A stretch of 64,000 nt of DNA from Tyto alba (Eukaryota; Chordata; Aves; Strigiformes; Tytonidae): the NCBI RefSeq assembly GCF_018691265.1, contig NW_024881295.1, positions 15,402,314 through 15,466,313 on the forward strand, in the 5' to 3' direction. Within the stretch, counting starts at the first letter, position 1. The number at the start of each line of letters is the position of its first letter. A program made the translations under genes and the position numbers. Below the pieces are notes generated by a model that had not been told where the DNA came from, ran no database searches, and saw only the letters and a program-made list of their open reading frames with translations. This document shows, in pieces, positions 12,301 to 23,200 of this stretch.

Positions 12301-13277
12301 TACTTTTCCTTTCCCTGTCTCATGAAGCCATCATTTCTAACCAGTGCTCTTTCTGATGTGTACTTGTTCTTTAATCCTGTGAATTTTGCTTCTGATTTGA
12401 TTTGTTCAAAGAGATGATTTCCAGCTGTTTTTCTTTTTAGGTGTTTGATTTTGAACTGACCAAAGAGGAAATGACAACCCTTCTCAGCTTAAACAGAAAC
12501 TGGAGGATCTGTGAAATGATCACGTAAGTGACAGCTTGTTTCCTTTTAACTTGTACATTTTCAATAATCTTTATTCTGATCTCACAGGTACTGGTATAGC
12601 TGTTTAAATTGGGTAAATTTTGAAATTGGAAGTAATTTGGAGGATTAAGCATCTGTGGAGTTACATTTTCACTTTATTGACTAAAAGATGAGTATAAGTC
12701 ATACTGTGTATTCATTTTGAATCCTTTCTCCAGGAAACTTTGTGTGTCTGGAATTCCAAAAGGAGGGTTCTAGTTGATAACTTTGGCTATCTCCATATTG
12801 GAGAAGGGAGCATTAGGCAGTTAAAGTCATGGTATTTTTTTTTCTGTGACTTGTTATAAACTGATGTCAGCTCTTACATAGCTGGTTGGGGGAGGGAGTG
12901 ACCAGAATGACTGCTTGCAGATGTGCACCTTGGAAGCCTATAGCAAGACAAGTGTTGGCTGAAAGGCCACAGAAACTGCCGTTTTCTCTGTAAGCAGTGT
13001 GAACTTCAACTCTTTATGTAGAGAGTAACTTGGTCCCACCAATATTCAGTGCCTGAATAATAGAGAAAGACTTGATCCTGTTGATGCCATTTCTATGCTA
13101 ATAAGTCTCTTAAATTCATTCTCTAGTTACACAATTCAGAGCCTCCCTTGAAGGCTCCTCTATACACTGAGTGTAGTTCTATATAGCATTTATTTCAGCC
13201 TTGAGAGTAATCTTTTGTCTTCGATTTCTTCCAGGTGCAAAAACCACAAGGAGTACCCTTTCAATGCAGAATACTGA
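6325..13277 (+). CDS. AKR1B: AKR1B-type aldo-keto reductase, gene A (10 exons, 314 aa)
   Basis: Predicted NADPH-dependent cytosolic aldehyde reductase of the aldose reductase/AKR1B10 group. Coding exons: 6325-6390, 6664-6831, 8102-8218, 9465-9542, 10182-10304, 10807-10907, 11076-11157, 11679-11762, 12441-12523, 13235-13277, all with GT/AG introns and matching phases. The sum is 945 nt including TGA. The catalytic tetrad is present counting Met as 1: Asp44, Tyr49, Lys78, His111. Trp21, Trp80 and Trp112 of the pocket, the IPKS coenzyme motif near 259-262 and the NRNW..C segment before the C-terminal loop are also present. Oddities: the loop after Tyr210 reads [12 protein letters not shown], so the Ser210 position is Cys, the Ser214 position is Arg, and two residues (Pro-Trp, position 218-219 of aldose reductase) are missing. 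This explains 314 rather than 316 residues. The frame is open upstream to 5812, but the start at 6325 matches copies C and D and has a strong Kozak context. Exact orthology to AKR1B1 or AKR1B10 is undecided. Confidence 0.9.
6664..6831 (+). CDS. AKR1B: Gene A exon 2
   Basis: 168 nt, residues 23-78. Carries [14 protein letters not shown] with catalytic Asp44 and Tyr49, and ends on catalytic Lys78 (VVSK). Acceptor ttccag, donor gtatgg. Confidence 0.93.
8102..8218 (+). CDS. AKR1B: Gene A exon 3
   Basis: 117 nt, residues 79-117. Contains [12 protein letters not shown] with catalytic His111. The first 92 nt are identical to exon 3 of pseudogene B. Confidence 0.93.
9465..9542 (+). CDS. AKR1B: Gene A exon 4
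   Basis: 78 nt, residues 118-143, [12 protein letters not shown] to the terminal TWE. One base differs from B and one from C; the protein is the same as in C. Confidence 0.93.
10182..10304 (+). CDS. AKR1B: Gene A exon 5
   Basis: 123 nt, residues 144-184, from [20 protein letters not shown] to KPANNQ. The GISNFN motif holds coenzyme-contacting Ser/Asn residues of the family. Donor gtgagc. Confidence 0.93.
10807..10907 (+). CDS. AKR1B: Gene A exon 6 (6 nt shorter than usual)
   Basis: 101 nt against 107 in gene C; phase is kept because the loss is two codons. It begins [12 protein letters not shown] and ends GRPDR. Donor gtaatt. The Pro-Trp codons that end this exon in gene C are absent from the genomic DNA near the donor. 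Confidence 0.88.
11076..11157 (+). CDS. AKR1B: Gene A exon 7
   Basis: 82 nt, coding [20 protein letters not shown] to TPAQ. Acceptor ctgtag, donor gtaggt. Confidence 0.92.
11679..11762 (+). CDS. AKR1B: Gene A exon 8
   Basis: 84 nt, coding from [10 protein letters not shown] to IVENFK, with the IPKSVTPQR motif that binds the 2'-phosphate of NADPH in this family. Acceptor cctgcag, donor gtgagt. Confidence 0.93.
12441..12523 (+). CDS. AKR1B: Gene A exon 9
   Basis: 83 nt, coding from [11 protein letters not shown] to [11 protein letters not shown]. It includes the Cys at the position of the redox-sensitive Cys298 of aldose reductase. Donor gtaagt. Confidence 0.92.
13235..13277 (+). CDS. AKR1B: Gene A exon 10 (terminal)
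   Basis: 43 nt after acceptor ttccag. Ends with [10 protein letters not shown] and TGA, the usual AKR1B C-terminus. Confidence 0.92.
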
Positions 13278-13729
13278 AGATAGTTTTATCCTGCCCTTCT
13301 GCAGGCCTCTGACGTCTAATGAGCTGCTATCGTTGATTACAGTTGTCCACTATGTAGCTTGCACACTGTATCTCTCCTGCCAGCAAAGGCATAGTATATG
13401 TATTCATTGACTTTGGGTTTTTCTTCTTTGGTGGAAGGAAATAGTAAAATTGTTCTGAAGAAACATCTGTAATAATTCTCTACTCATTAGATGAGCGTCT
13501 CTGCATGGCTGAAATAGCAAAGCAGAAAACATGAAGAATGAACTAGCAACTGATTTTTTTTTTATTTTCTGTCTTGCATCAACACCACTTAAGACTGCAG
13601 GTAAGGATATGTTAGCCCAGAAGAAGGATCCATACTGAAAGAATGAACTACATAATCACTGCCTTGAAGATAAAAGACAACAATTAACTTTACTTCTAGA
13701 GTATAGGCCAGAGCTTTCTGGGAAAGAAT

Positions 13730-13735
13730 AATAAA
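13730..13735 (+). terminator. Gene A polyadenylation signal
   Basis: AATAAA about 450 nt after the stop codon, the first canonical signal after exon 10. The 3' UTR length is inferred from it. Confidence 0.6.
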
Positions 13736-13994
13736 TGGGAGAAATGTCCAGACCTACAGGTGCATACCAACTCACACATGGCCTTATTTCAGTCACGTTC
13801 CTTTACAGGCTGAAACTGGACAGAGATTAGTGTTCAATTTTGTTCTTATCCAAAATTAAAAAAAAAAAATGTTTAAATTACTGCTGGTTTGGAAGTTCTA
13901 TGTCTACTGTGAAGTCTAATGTGAAAAATTGACAAACCAAGCCACTTGCATCAACAGTGTCATCAGAAACCATCATCCATATTGAATTTTAAAC

Positions 13995-14053
13995 AATGTC
14001 ATAGGCGCATCAAGATCTTGTCTTGATCAGAAGTTGAATAACATGGTATAATG
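13995..14053 (+). repeat. Unclassified repeat, copy 1 left part
   Basis: About 59 nt closely matched, with a handful of differences, at 14863-14921. The stretch CATCAAGA(t/a)CTTGTCTTGATCAG is shared. The match breaks where the CR1 tail begins. Confidence 0.7.
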
Positions 14054-14200
14054 CCCCCTCCCTGGAAGAGTTCAAGGCCAGGTAGGACAGGGCTTTGAGC
14101 AACCTGGTCTAGTGGAAGGTGTCCCTGCCTGTGGCAGGGGGGCTGGAACTGTTTGATCTTTAAGGTCCCTTCCAACCCAAACCATTCCATGATTCTATGA
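14054..14200 (+). repeat. CR1 LINE 3' end
   Basis: Recognisable avian CR1 3' UTR: TGGAAGAGTTCAAGGCCAGG, then AGGTCCCTTCCAACCC, ending in the ATTCTATGA-type tail. Sense orientation. Only the extreme 3' end is present, as in most CR1 copies. Confidence 0.88.
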
Positions 14201-14234
14201 AGGGGGTGTCTGATACTGCATGGAAGCAGAGGGT

Positions 14235-14303
14235 GCAAGGTGGAACTGTTAAGTATTAATACTGAGCTGCTGCCCAGAGCCTGACACTGGAACAAGTGTC
14301 AGG
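14235..14303 (+). repeat. Unclassified repeat, copy 1 right part
   Basis: Resembles 15142-15208: GCAAGGTG, then GCCCAGAGCCTGACACTGG versus GCCCACAGCCTGACACTGAG. It lies just right of the CR1 tail, so the CR1 seems to have inserted into copy 1. Confidence 0.55.
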
Positions 14304-14862
14304 TTATTGCTGACCCACTGGTATGGTAACTGGGATAGGTCTCTTAACTATAACTATGTGTAGTAAAGCTTTCCCTTGACAAAGCCCATCCTTTGTAGTG
14401 GAGGATGCAGGTGACCCTTGTGGGGCAGGGCTAGGATAGCTAGGAGGTGTTTCAACAGCATGGCCCTTCAGGGGTCCATAAGTGCAGTGTGCCTTGGGCT
14501 AGTGGACACAGGGCATCTGCAGTACAAGTACTGCTTTCTGATCTGTAACAACCACATCAGATCAAGCTGTAAGGTCTGACAAATGCATTTGAAGTCTGAG
14601 TTGTATCTTGACCAACTGGGTGGTCCAGAAATGTCCTTGAGAACAAGAAGATTCACAAAAAACAACTTTTGTAAAGGTTAATAGCATTAAGACCCAGTAC
14701 TGACTGACCTACTGCCTGTGCCATGCTAACTTCTGTTGTAATTTGGTATGCAACAAGTGAATACACTTGTCAATAAGCTTGAGCTACGTCCACTCACAAA
14801 CTGATGATGTACAATGCATGTATGGAAGATGTTTGATGGATGACAGAAAGGTTCAGAGGTTG

Positions 14863-15208
14863 AATGTCACAGGAGCATCAAGAACTTGTCTTGATCAGGA
14901 GTAGAATAACTGGATATAATGATTAATCCTGGCTGACCAGCCACAGCAAACACAAATTATGTGAGAAGTCTTAGTCTGCATGAGCTATGGCTGTGAAAGT
15001 GACAGGAGGTACCTGGAAGTGCCAGAAAGCTATACCGTGATAGCATAGACAGAGCTGGCTGCCAGCCTGTGCTGACATCTAGCTTTACTAAAACAGGCTA
15101 CGGCGAAACAGCACTACAGAGATATCCCAAATGATGAGGACGCAAGGTGTAATAGTACAAGTTAGTGCTGACCCACTGCCCACAGCCTGACACTGAGACA
15201 GGTCAGCT
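14863..15208 (+). repeat. Unclassified repeat, copy 2
   Basis: Ends match the two parts of copy 1 (left at 14863-14921, right at 15142-15208). The interior contains one arm (14979-15021) of an inverted repeat whose partner is 15292-15336. Confidence 0.5.
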
Positions 15209-15291
15209 GGGTGTTGTATTTCCCCCAGGCAAGACCACCTTGACTCCCTGGAGTAGCAGAGGAGGGACACCTAATATTATACCTTGTGGCT

Positions 15292-15336
15292 ACTTCCAGG
15301 TATTGTTCTCCGGTACTTTCACGTCCATAGCTCATA
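15292..15336. repeat. Inverted-repeat arm (partner 14979-15021)
   Basis: ACTTCCAGGTA followed by CATAGCTCAT is the reverse complement, with changes, of CATGAGCTATGG followed by ACCTGGAAGT at 14979-15021. The loop is about 270 nt. Confidence 0.55.
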
Positions 15337-15705
15337 TGCACCAAGCCTCCTCCTGTGCATATGTAATGCTCTCCCTGACAGGCTGCTGCTCTTCCATTGG
15401 ACCACCTGGTGAATTCAGCTTAGCAGTGTCACATTTCCTGGTGCTGTCTTACCCCATGATAAATGCAAAAAGAACTTAGCAGTTTTGTGATTAAAAAGAG
15501 AGAAGCTTTTTTTTCAAAGGAGGTGTGAGCAAAACTTCCACTTTTGGCTTGAGTTACAGTTATGAGAGACAGGGGACAATGGACTTCAGATACATTGTGG
15601 CTTTAGGTGTTGTTAGTACTTGTTCCCATTCATTCCAACAGGAAAAATACATGTAAATATTTGTCTCAGTACACTGATATATTGAGATCACATAGAATAT
15701 TCTAA

Positions 15706-15726
15706 AGTATATATATATACACACAC
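15706..15726 (+). repeat. TA/CA microsatellite
   Basis: Short alternating TATATA tract followed by CACACACA. Confidence 0.85.
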
Positions 15727-18700
15727 AAGTCCCTAGAATATATCTCATATGCTTTTCAGATGAAGGTCATCCAAATATTTTCAACTAAAATTTCCAAAAG
15801 AATGTAACATACAACCTCAAGATGAGACAAATATATGGAAGAGCACAAAACTTAGTGCTAAGTATTACTTATCATAGGCAAGCAAAAGAATCGGTGCTTT
15901 CCCCTTTGGTTTTTGGTGTGTTTGTGGGTTGATGGGTTGATTTTTCTTTTTTTTTTTTTTTTAAAACAGTTTCACGTTGGAAGTGCTCTGCACTGGCCAT
16001 ACTTGTCCTTTACTCCCAGGTCACATGCAGCAATCTCTCGGAGGGAATTAATCTCACCTAATTTTAGGTGTCCACAGTATGGGTGCAAGCAGCCACCTCA
16101 GAGCCAACCTCTAAGCTCCAGTCACCGCCAAAAGATGTTTGGGCAAAACGAGGCAGCAGCATTCAGTGTGAATCATTACACCCAGATCCAGGGCTGCTCT
16201 TGGCTCTGGCCCATCTTGCTCTTTAGGCTCTCCAGACCTAATGCACTTCGCCCCACCAATAAAACCTGGTGGTGCTTTTCCCTACAGGCATCAGAGGGCA
16301 GCCAGCCCTCAGAGAAGGCTTGAATAGCAGGCCAAGAGCAAACCAGGTAGTCTTCCTACTGGTAAAGATTGTTTCCACTGGGACCTACCCAATTTGATCA
16401 TTTTAAGTCTTGTTCTTCTCCGATGCCAAACACTGCTCATCTCAAAGCTGTGATTTTTGGTGAATTAGAATTCCTACATGCAGACGTCAACACAGGACAC
16501 CTGACAGGCGCTACAATAAGCATTCAGCTTTAGTGCAAACCTTTGCATGCAGATCAAATCTGACTCTTCCTCACACACACAGTTCCTCATCTCATGCAAG
16601 GAACCCCTGGGCATTTTATCAAGCACACAATTTGCACTATTTCCCAGGCTAGTCATGATCCACTGACACATGCAGTACTTCTTTCCCAAAGGCCCTACCA
16701 TCATCTGACAAGCCCAGCCACACCTTCAGGACAGAGAAACAGTGACAGCTCCTGTGTCTTGGGATGATCTGGGGAAAGCCTCACACCAACACATGCAAAC
16801 AGCAAAGCAAAATGCAAACCTTCTGCCCCAAATCCTCTGACCAAAACATCTCTCATTCAAGAAACCACTGGAGAAAATCAAGCACCCACCTCCACGGGAG
16901 AACATGAACAGGCTGCAGAGGAAGCAACACAAAAATCTCAGAAGAAAATGAGAGGAAGGATAAATTACATTTTTCAGCCCTGCTCTCCACCAAGTCTCAT
17001 TATCTGTCATCACACACACTACCCAGCTCCTAGCCACAGGAACACAAGGCTCTGTAATCTCTCCCCAAAAAGACAGGCTCAGAAGAATGCGAACAAACAC
17101 TGCAGGGTTTTTTGCCCTTTCTTGTAGGAGATCCCATCTTACTGGCCAAACAGCCGGGCTTTGCAAGCTTTCACAGACTCGCAAAGAATAAGTCTCTAAT
17201 GACACCAGTTTACCTTTGTGCTGCTCCAGTACAAAATCTGACTGATTCTGGCAGTTCCTACACTGCTATCTACATCATCTAGAGTCAAAGGACAACACTG
17301 TTGATATTAATAAAATGTTAGCACCACAAGCTCAAGCATCGAGGAAATACAAAGGAGAGCAAAGGCAAACTCGTATTTCATCTGGTCTCCAGGCTACCCT
17401 GAAAAAGCCAATCACGGGCATGGCTCAACATACTATTTTGCAAAAAAAAAAAAACCCCTGTGAAGTGCATATTGCATAAAATTTAGCAGTCATCAGAAAA
17501 AAGGGGGATAGCCTACTAGCAGTGCATGTGACCACTCTGGCGTTTCAAAATCGGGTGACTTCTCTGGAATGAGACAATCTTTGTCAGGATGTCTCCATGT
17601 GACTTCTGTTAACAAGTAAGACCAAGACAGAGGTCAGACATGGAAAACTGTTCTCTTTGAGCCCAGCTAACACCACAGAGTCCACCTCCCCAACAGTACT
17701 CACTCTGCACTCCATCTCTGGTCTTCTGTTAACCTCAGCTCCAGTCCCTCACCCACCACCAGCACTGCTCAGCATGAATGTCCACCAGATACAATGCCAA
17801 AACTGGCTGCTGGAAACACTAAACTGTGAAAAACTGCAAAACCCACACTTGCTGGACAGAGCAGACACAGGACAGGGTGAAGATCTGGTTGGTTGTGTTG
17901 CCATGGCACCAAAGAGAAATGTGAAGCAAGGTGGAAGTCGCGCTTACAAAAAGTTCTTTTGCTTTTCACAATAAATGCTTTGCACAACTGCTCAGCAGTT
18001 ATGCCAAGAAATGTTTTGTGCTACAGCTCAAGGAACAGTGGCTTGACCACAGTCACACACACAGACATACACACTTGGCACAATAGCAGACAAATACTAC
18101 CCTGAGTGTGTATCTAACTCAGAGAGATGAGAATTCAGTACCAAGTCGAAGGAACAGACCGATGGGTTTGTCCTCGTTGCCTCCTCCCAGAAGGGATGCC
18201 TTTTGGTAAGATTTGTGACCTCAGCTACACTGAGTGACTACCCAGGAGATTAAGCTTGTGATTACAACCATTTTTGTTTGTAGAGCTATATAGCCATTCT
18301 GCAGTGTTGTGCATTTATCGCTGGCAATCTCAAAGAATCTGTAGATGTTGCATAAAGAATAATCTGTACTATTTGTGAACCTGACTGCTTCTGTTGAGTG
18401 CAGCTGGGCCTACAGCAGACGAGCTGTTCGTGCATCTGGTGTCAGGCCTATAGTCACAGCAGTAAAGGGCATACCTATTAAAAGGTAAGACCAGCCACCC
18501 CTAGCCTCTCTAATCCTTGAGGACTGGCCAGAAGGCGAGGGGATTCATCTCTTACCAAATACCGTCATCACCTTAAATGCAACACTGGCACAGGGAACTT
18601 TTCTACAGCTCTGCAGGTGGCTGCTGTCCATTTCCCTGAACTCGGGGAAGGACAATAGGAAGGAAAAAAGGAAGTGTGAAAAACCCTTGACTAGGATGGC

Positions 18701-19776
18701 AGCAGGCCTCTCCGGCAGCTTGCCTTTAATACTGTCCACAGAACTCCTGTTATCACAATCTTTCCACTGATTTCACTGACCCCAAATCAAACTCCAAGAG
18801 TCTGAGCATACTCAGAGTGGTTTTACAGAGAAGGAATCCACAAAAAAGTAAAAGGCAAACACTGCATAATATAACTTCCATAATGTAATCGAAACATCAC
18901 ATCCTGCTGAGGATAGCTGATGGTGCTGACAAAAAAACAGGCAGAAGATTAAAGAGACAAACAATTACCTTGTCTGCCCTCAAATAAGCAGAGCAAAAAG
19001 TACAAAGCTACAAAGCAGCTGGGTATCTGCTGTGGGAAAAGCACCATTATACTCCCAACTAATGCTTGCACTTGAATGAATTCTCAAAGCATGAGCAAGC
19101 AGCAAAGTTTCTCATGCCTTAACATCCTGGACCACCTATTGCATCCTGCAGGTACATTTTTTTTCCACTGTGCTTCAACAAAACGGTATGCTCTCACCTG
19201 CAAAATTTCAAAGCCAGTTTGTAATGTGAAATTATAGACCACCTACCATTTATTTCTACACTTCTATATTTTACTCTGAAATATGGCCTGCACCTTCCTG
19301 AAAATAGTGGGACAATATGATCATCATGAGACTCATTAAAAACTCACCATTCTTCTGCAACTTTCAAAAAACATTAGAAGAAGCTTCTCCCGACACTAAA
19401 AATAACATTCTTCCTTAAAATCACTGCATTCTAAATTATTCCAACACAACAGCTTGCTTTTCCTCTCCTATTATCATGAGCATTCCTCCTTCACGAGGTC
19501 ACCAAGGGCTGAAAGTTCCCAAATTCATGTAGGCTACCCACACGATGGGAGCTCTGCAAGAGCCTGGGCCACCATCACTGTCGTGGGGACAAGCCACTCC
19601 AGCTGCAGAGCTCAGAGCCCTTCCTCAGCCCCAGGCTCACCACCCACAGCCACAGAAAGAGCAGCTCCGAGGCCACGGGAAGAACCAGCAGGAACCCACC
19701 ACAGCCCGGTGTAACGGAGGCCAGCTGCGGTAAGGCAGCGGCTGTCTCTGGGCTCCTCCCGTGGGGATCCTGCCGC

Positions 19777-19783
19777 TATTAAA
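19777..19783 (+). promoter_or_regulatory. Relic TATA box of pseudogene B
   Basis: GCCGCTATTAAAGG is shared exactly with the TATA region of gene C (31759-31772). Downstream, sequence similar to gene C intron 1 resumes at about 19850, and no exon 1 with a MATY-like start lies between. The promoter element therefore survives without its first coding exon. Confidence 0.6.
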
Positions 19784-20103
19784 GGGGCTCATTGGGCACT
19801 GCAGCAGAGCTCCCTGGCACAAAACTCTGTTCCCCGTGGTCCAGCTCTGGAGAACTGTCTTGGTGTTGGGGGCCCTGCTCTACCTGGCTGTTGGGCTGAG
19901 CCTGGGTGGGAGTGGGGCTACAGATAAATGGCTGGGGGCTGGCTTCAAGCCCAGGTTCCTGCATTTTTAAGATGAATATAGCTTTAAAAACACTGCATGG
20001 AAGAACTCTTCTTAAAACCCCTTTGTATGTGTTCCTTTAGTTTCTACATAAGCAGGAAAGAGCCTATAAGCTTTGATTTGAGATCTTAACCTTCTTTTTT
20101 CAG

Positions 20104-20242
20104 TCCCCAGCCAGGTAAGGCTGCAGCGATGGCTGCCATTGATGCTGGGTACTGCTACTTCAACTGCACCGACGTGTACCACCATGAGAGCAAAGTTGGA
20201 GAAGGCGCTGTGAAATGAGATGACCCCTTCATCAGCTGCAAG
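20104..20242 (+). pseudogene. Pseudogene B exon 2 relic
   Basis: 139 nt against 168. Damaged near the start and missing the codons after VGEG. The motif reads GYCYFNCTDVYHHE (Asp43-equivalent to Asn, Tyr48 kept). VKR reads GTG AAA TGA, a stop at the Arg codon. Donor gtaagg survives. Confidence 0.9.
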
Positions 20243-20894
20243 GTAAGGAACTGGTGACCTAGGATCCAGAAGAAAGCCTGCTTCGTGTAGAACATGTTCA
20301 TAGGAGGAAATTCAGAGTGTGCGGAAAGGCAGTGTGCTATAGCATGGAGTAATTCAGAGCATAGTTCAGGTCAATAATGATCGAAGCTTCTTTTTGTCAC
20401 CTTATTTTAAAGAGAGTTATCCTAGATAAACTCCACATTCTGTATTTTCATGGTACTGTTAAAAGTATGTATTACTCTCAAGTGGTCCCAGAAACTGTGC
20501 TTGTTTTTTACCCTGCTTATGCAGGTAATCCTGTATTTGACTCACCACTGAAATTATTAACTTACAAAGAGCTCTTTAATCCATATCTGCCTGTAATAAC
20601 TGGCCTTTGCATGTCTTGACTAATGGAACAGGATCAGTTTTTCAGTTTACAATCCTGTTTGATCACATATGCCACCACAGCACATACTGCTCTCGGTATC
20701 ACTGGCCGTCGGCCCATCCTGCTCACAGAGCAAGCCCCATCTGAAAAGCGCTAGGATGGCCTCATTCCACATCACCTTCCAAAGCAGACAGGTGCTCTCC
20801 TCTCAAGAGCAGGACAGAAGGGTTCCAGGAGCAGGAAAGCACCCAAGAGCTTTAACCCAGGAGGTCACAGTGTGCCTTGGCTTTTTATCTCTAG

Positions 20895-21011
20895 CTATGG
20901 TGCACATTTCATGAAAAGCCTCTGGTGAAGGGAGCCTGCCAGAAGACTCTTGCTGCCCTGAAACTGGATTACCTGGATCTCTACCTCATGCACTGGCCTC
21001 TTGCGTCCAAG
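20895..21011 (+). pseudogene. Pseudogene B exon 3 (open)
   Basis: 117 nt with no lesion; the first 92 nt are identical to gene A exon 3. His is kept in LMHWP. Splice sites ctctag and gtatag are usable. Confidence 0.9.
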
Positions 21012-22342
21012 GTATAGTAACAGCAATGCCTTCAGCTCTTCCTCCTGGGAGACCTCCTCAAAACTGCCAGTAACACTTGCAGCACTACTGCTGCTCCAGT
21101 CCAGAAAGAGCATGTGTCTGTGGTGTGTGCCAGCACTGCTCCAGTGCTGCTCATTCAGCTTCACTCTGGCCACGTGGGCCAGGCTCTTGATCTCTGCCTC
21201 TGAGACCGCGGCTTGAACAGCGTCCTCTGCCCTTTCGATAGTGGGAGAGGCAGACCTAGCACCAGCATCAGGCCTCCCAGCTGCAAGCTTGAGCTGTGCT
21301 GCTTGACTTTTGGCTATGCAGTGTCTTCTACAAATCCAAAGTATACTCATCTGCCACTGACTTAGCCTCCTACTTTGTGGGAAGGAGGGCTGAGCTTTGC
21401 TGCCTGACAGATGTTCTTTCCTCTGCATGTTACAGAATCACAAAGTGAAAGAAAATGCTTCTGTTTTTCTGTCTTCAATCATTGAATCCTTAATACAGCA
21501 CAGATTGAGCTGACCGTTGCTGCAGGAGCCTTAGTGTTGTTTCACAGACCTTAGATTTCAAAAGTGGAGACTTTCTGACATCCAAGTTTCATACTTCATG
21601 TACTTCAAAGATGCTGATGTCTCAGTCTGAGCTTTTCCTTTCTGCTACAGACAAGTTAAGACCTCCATCCTACCTGTTGCTTTTGAGCTTATCAACTGTT
21701 TGTCTTACTTTCAAAACTGTCATGGTTAGTTTTATGTGAACAAAGCCTTTGAGTAAAAGTGTTGCAGCATAAAACTCTGACATCTGCACAACATACTAGG
21801 TGTAGAGCAATATGGTGATGTGGGGATCTATCTATGTTCTTGTATATCTGAGATGTTCTGATTTTTCTAGTGACATCAACTTAAACTGAGGCTCTCCGCA
21901 CAGAAGACCTGTGTATGCACATAATACCTTATTCAGCAGATGTGGCTCACCCTAGACCTAACTTAAATGGTCTCAGGACCTGAACAGGTCTCCAAAAAAC
22001 ATAGTCTTCAGAAAAACGAACCTTCAAAATACAGTTCTTGTTCTTCCTTAATAGGCATGATAGAGGAGTACAGCAAGCTTGTTTGTTCCGCTTTGTTCCG
22101 TAAGTAATGTGACTTGTTTATCTGTGCGTGATTTGGTCAGTCACCACTTTGCTGGGTCCAGGAAATATATCTGTCCCTCCAGCTAGGAGTGGTTGCTGGC
22201 AAAAAGCAATAAATCTGCATAAACAATGTAGATGAGTATTAGTATTTTCTGTACTAGAAGTTAAAGCTATCCTGGTCCTCAGTTGTCTTGGTATTAACTT
22301 CCCACCAAAGAGTGTTTCAAGCATTTTCTTTGTCACTGACAG

Positions 22343-22420
22343 GCAGGAGAGGAGCTGTTTCCCACAGATGACAAAGGCATGTCAATACCCAGCAACACAG
22401 ATATTCTATATACATGGGAG
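22343..22420 (+). pseudogene. Pseudogene B exon 4 (open)
   Basis: 78 nt, intact frame, one base different from gene A (His to Tyr before the terminal TWE). Donor gtaact is weaker than gtaagt in A and C. Confidence 0.9.
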
Positions 22421-22996
22421 GTAACTTCAGACACGGTGGGAAAAATGTGTTATCTGTCCTTGGCAGTCTTTCCCATGCTTTCATTACCTTCAGCAGTCAA
22501 AGTTCTTATGTATTTATTGTACAGTATACAATGGAGCTTTTCAAAACACATATGCTTAGTCAAGCTGATAATCTTCAGTGGAGCTACAGACCAGACTGCT
22601 TGACCATAACAACCACAGAACTGTCTTTACCACAGTTCTTAAACGGCTCAAATACACTTTGCATTAATAAAAATATTTTAAGCTGTGATCTTGCCTACAG
22701 CGTGGAGTACCACCCTGCAGTGCTGGCTCGACAGCACATTACTGATTATCATTATTTTCCACATGTAAATAACTTAGTGTGAATTTCTGCCATCTCAGGA
22801 AATGAGCCTTTGGGCTTGGGTGAGATGAAAGACATGGCGCAAATACATCAGTGCGCACTTTTGACCAAGAGACTAACTTTGCAACTCCAAACAGTTGTCT
22901 TTCGCTCCCCTTGAAGGGAAATGATCCATACCAGGACAAACATCTTCAGGCCCTGTCTTCTATAGTGGATGCTGACTTTGCTCCTCTGTGTGTTAG

Positions 22997-23118
22997 GCTA
23001 CAGAAGAGCTGGTGGATGATGGTCTGGTAAAAGTCATTGGAATCTCCAACTTAACGATGAGCAGATTGAAAGAATCTTGAACAAACCAGGACTGAAGTAC
23101 AGGCCTGGAAATAACCAG
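22997..23118 (+). pseudogene. Pseudogene B exon 5 relic
   Basis: 122 nt against 123: one T is missing in the Asn-Phe-Asn codons after GIS, which shifts the frame. Confidence 0.9.
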
Positions 23119-23200
23119 GTAAGCTGCAAAGTGACTGCAGGTGACTAGTTTTTAGGGGTTATAAAGATCTGATTATAATTGAATAAGGAGATGGGAAAAG

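Larger units (their letters stand above)
13740..19750. other. Intergenic DNA between gene A and pseudogene B
   Basis: No coding exon recognised. It holds an unclassified repeat with a nested CR1 tail (13995-15340), a TA/CA microsatellite (15706-15726) and a T-rich tract (about 15948-15962). From about 15970 it holds the sequence duplicated upstream of gene C. Open frames of 136-159 codons here lack any recognisable domain. Confidence 0.5.

Noticed and set aside
16726..17205. 159-codon minus-strand frame upstream of pseudogene B
   Set aside because: No domain, Cys/Phe/Leu-rich translation, and no supporting splice or promoter signal.
20104..21011. Pseudogene B as a functional short gene using exons 3 and 4
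   Set aside because: Exon 2 carries a stop and frameshift, exon 5 is frameshifted, and the NADPH-binding exon 8 is absent, so no enzyme fold is possible.
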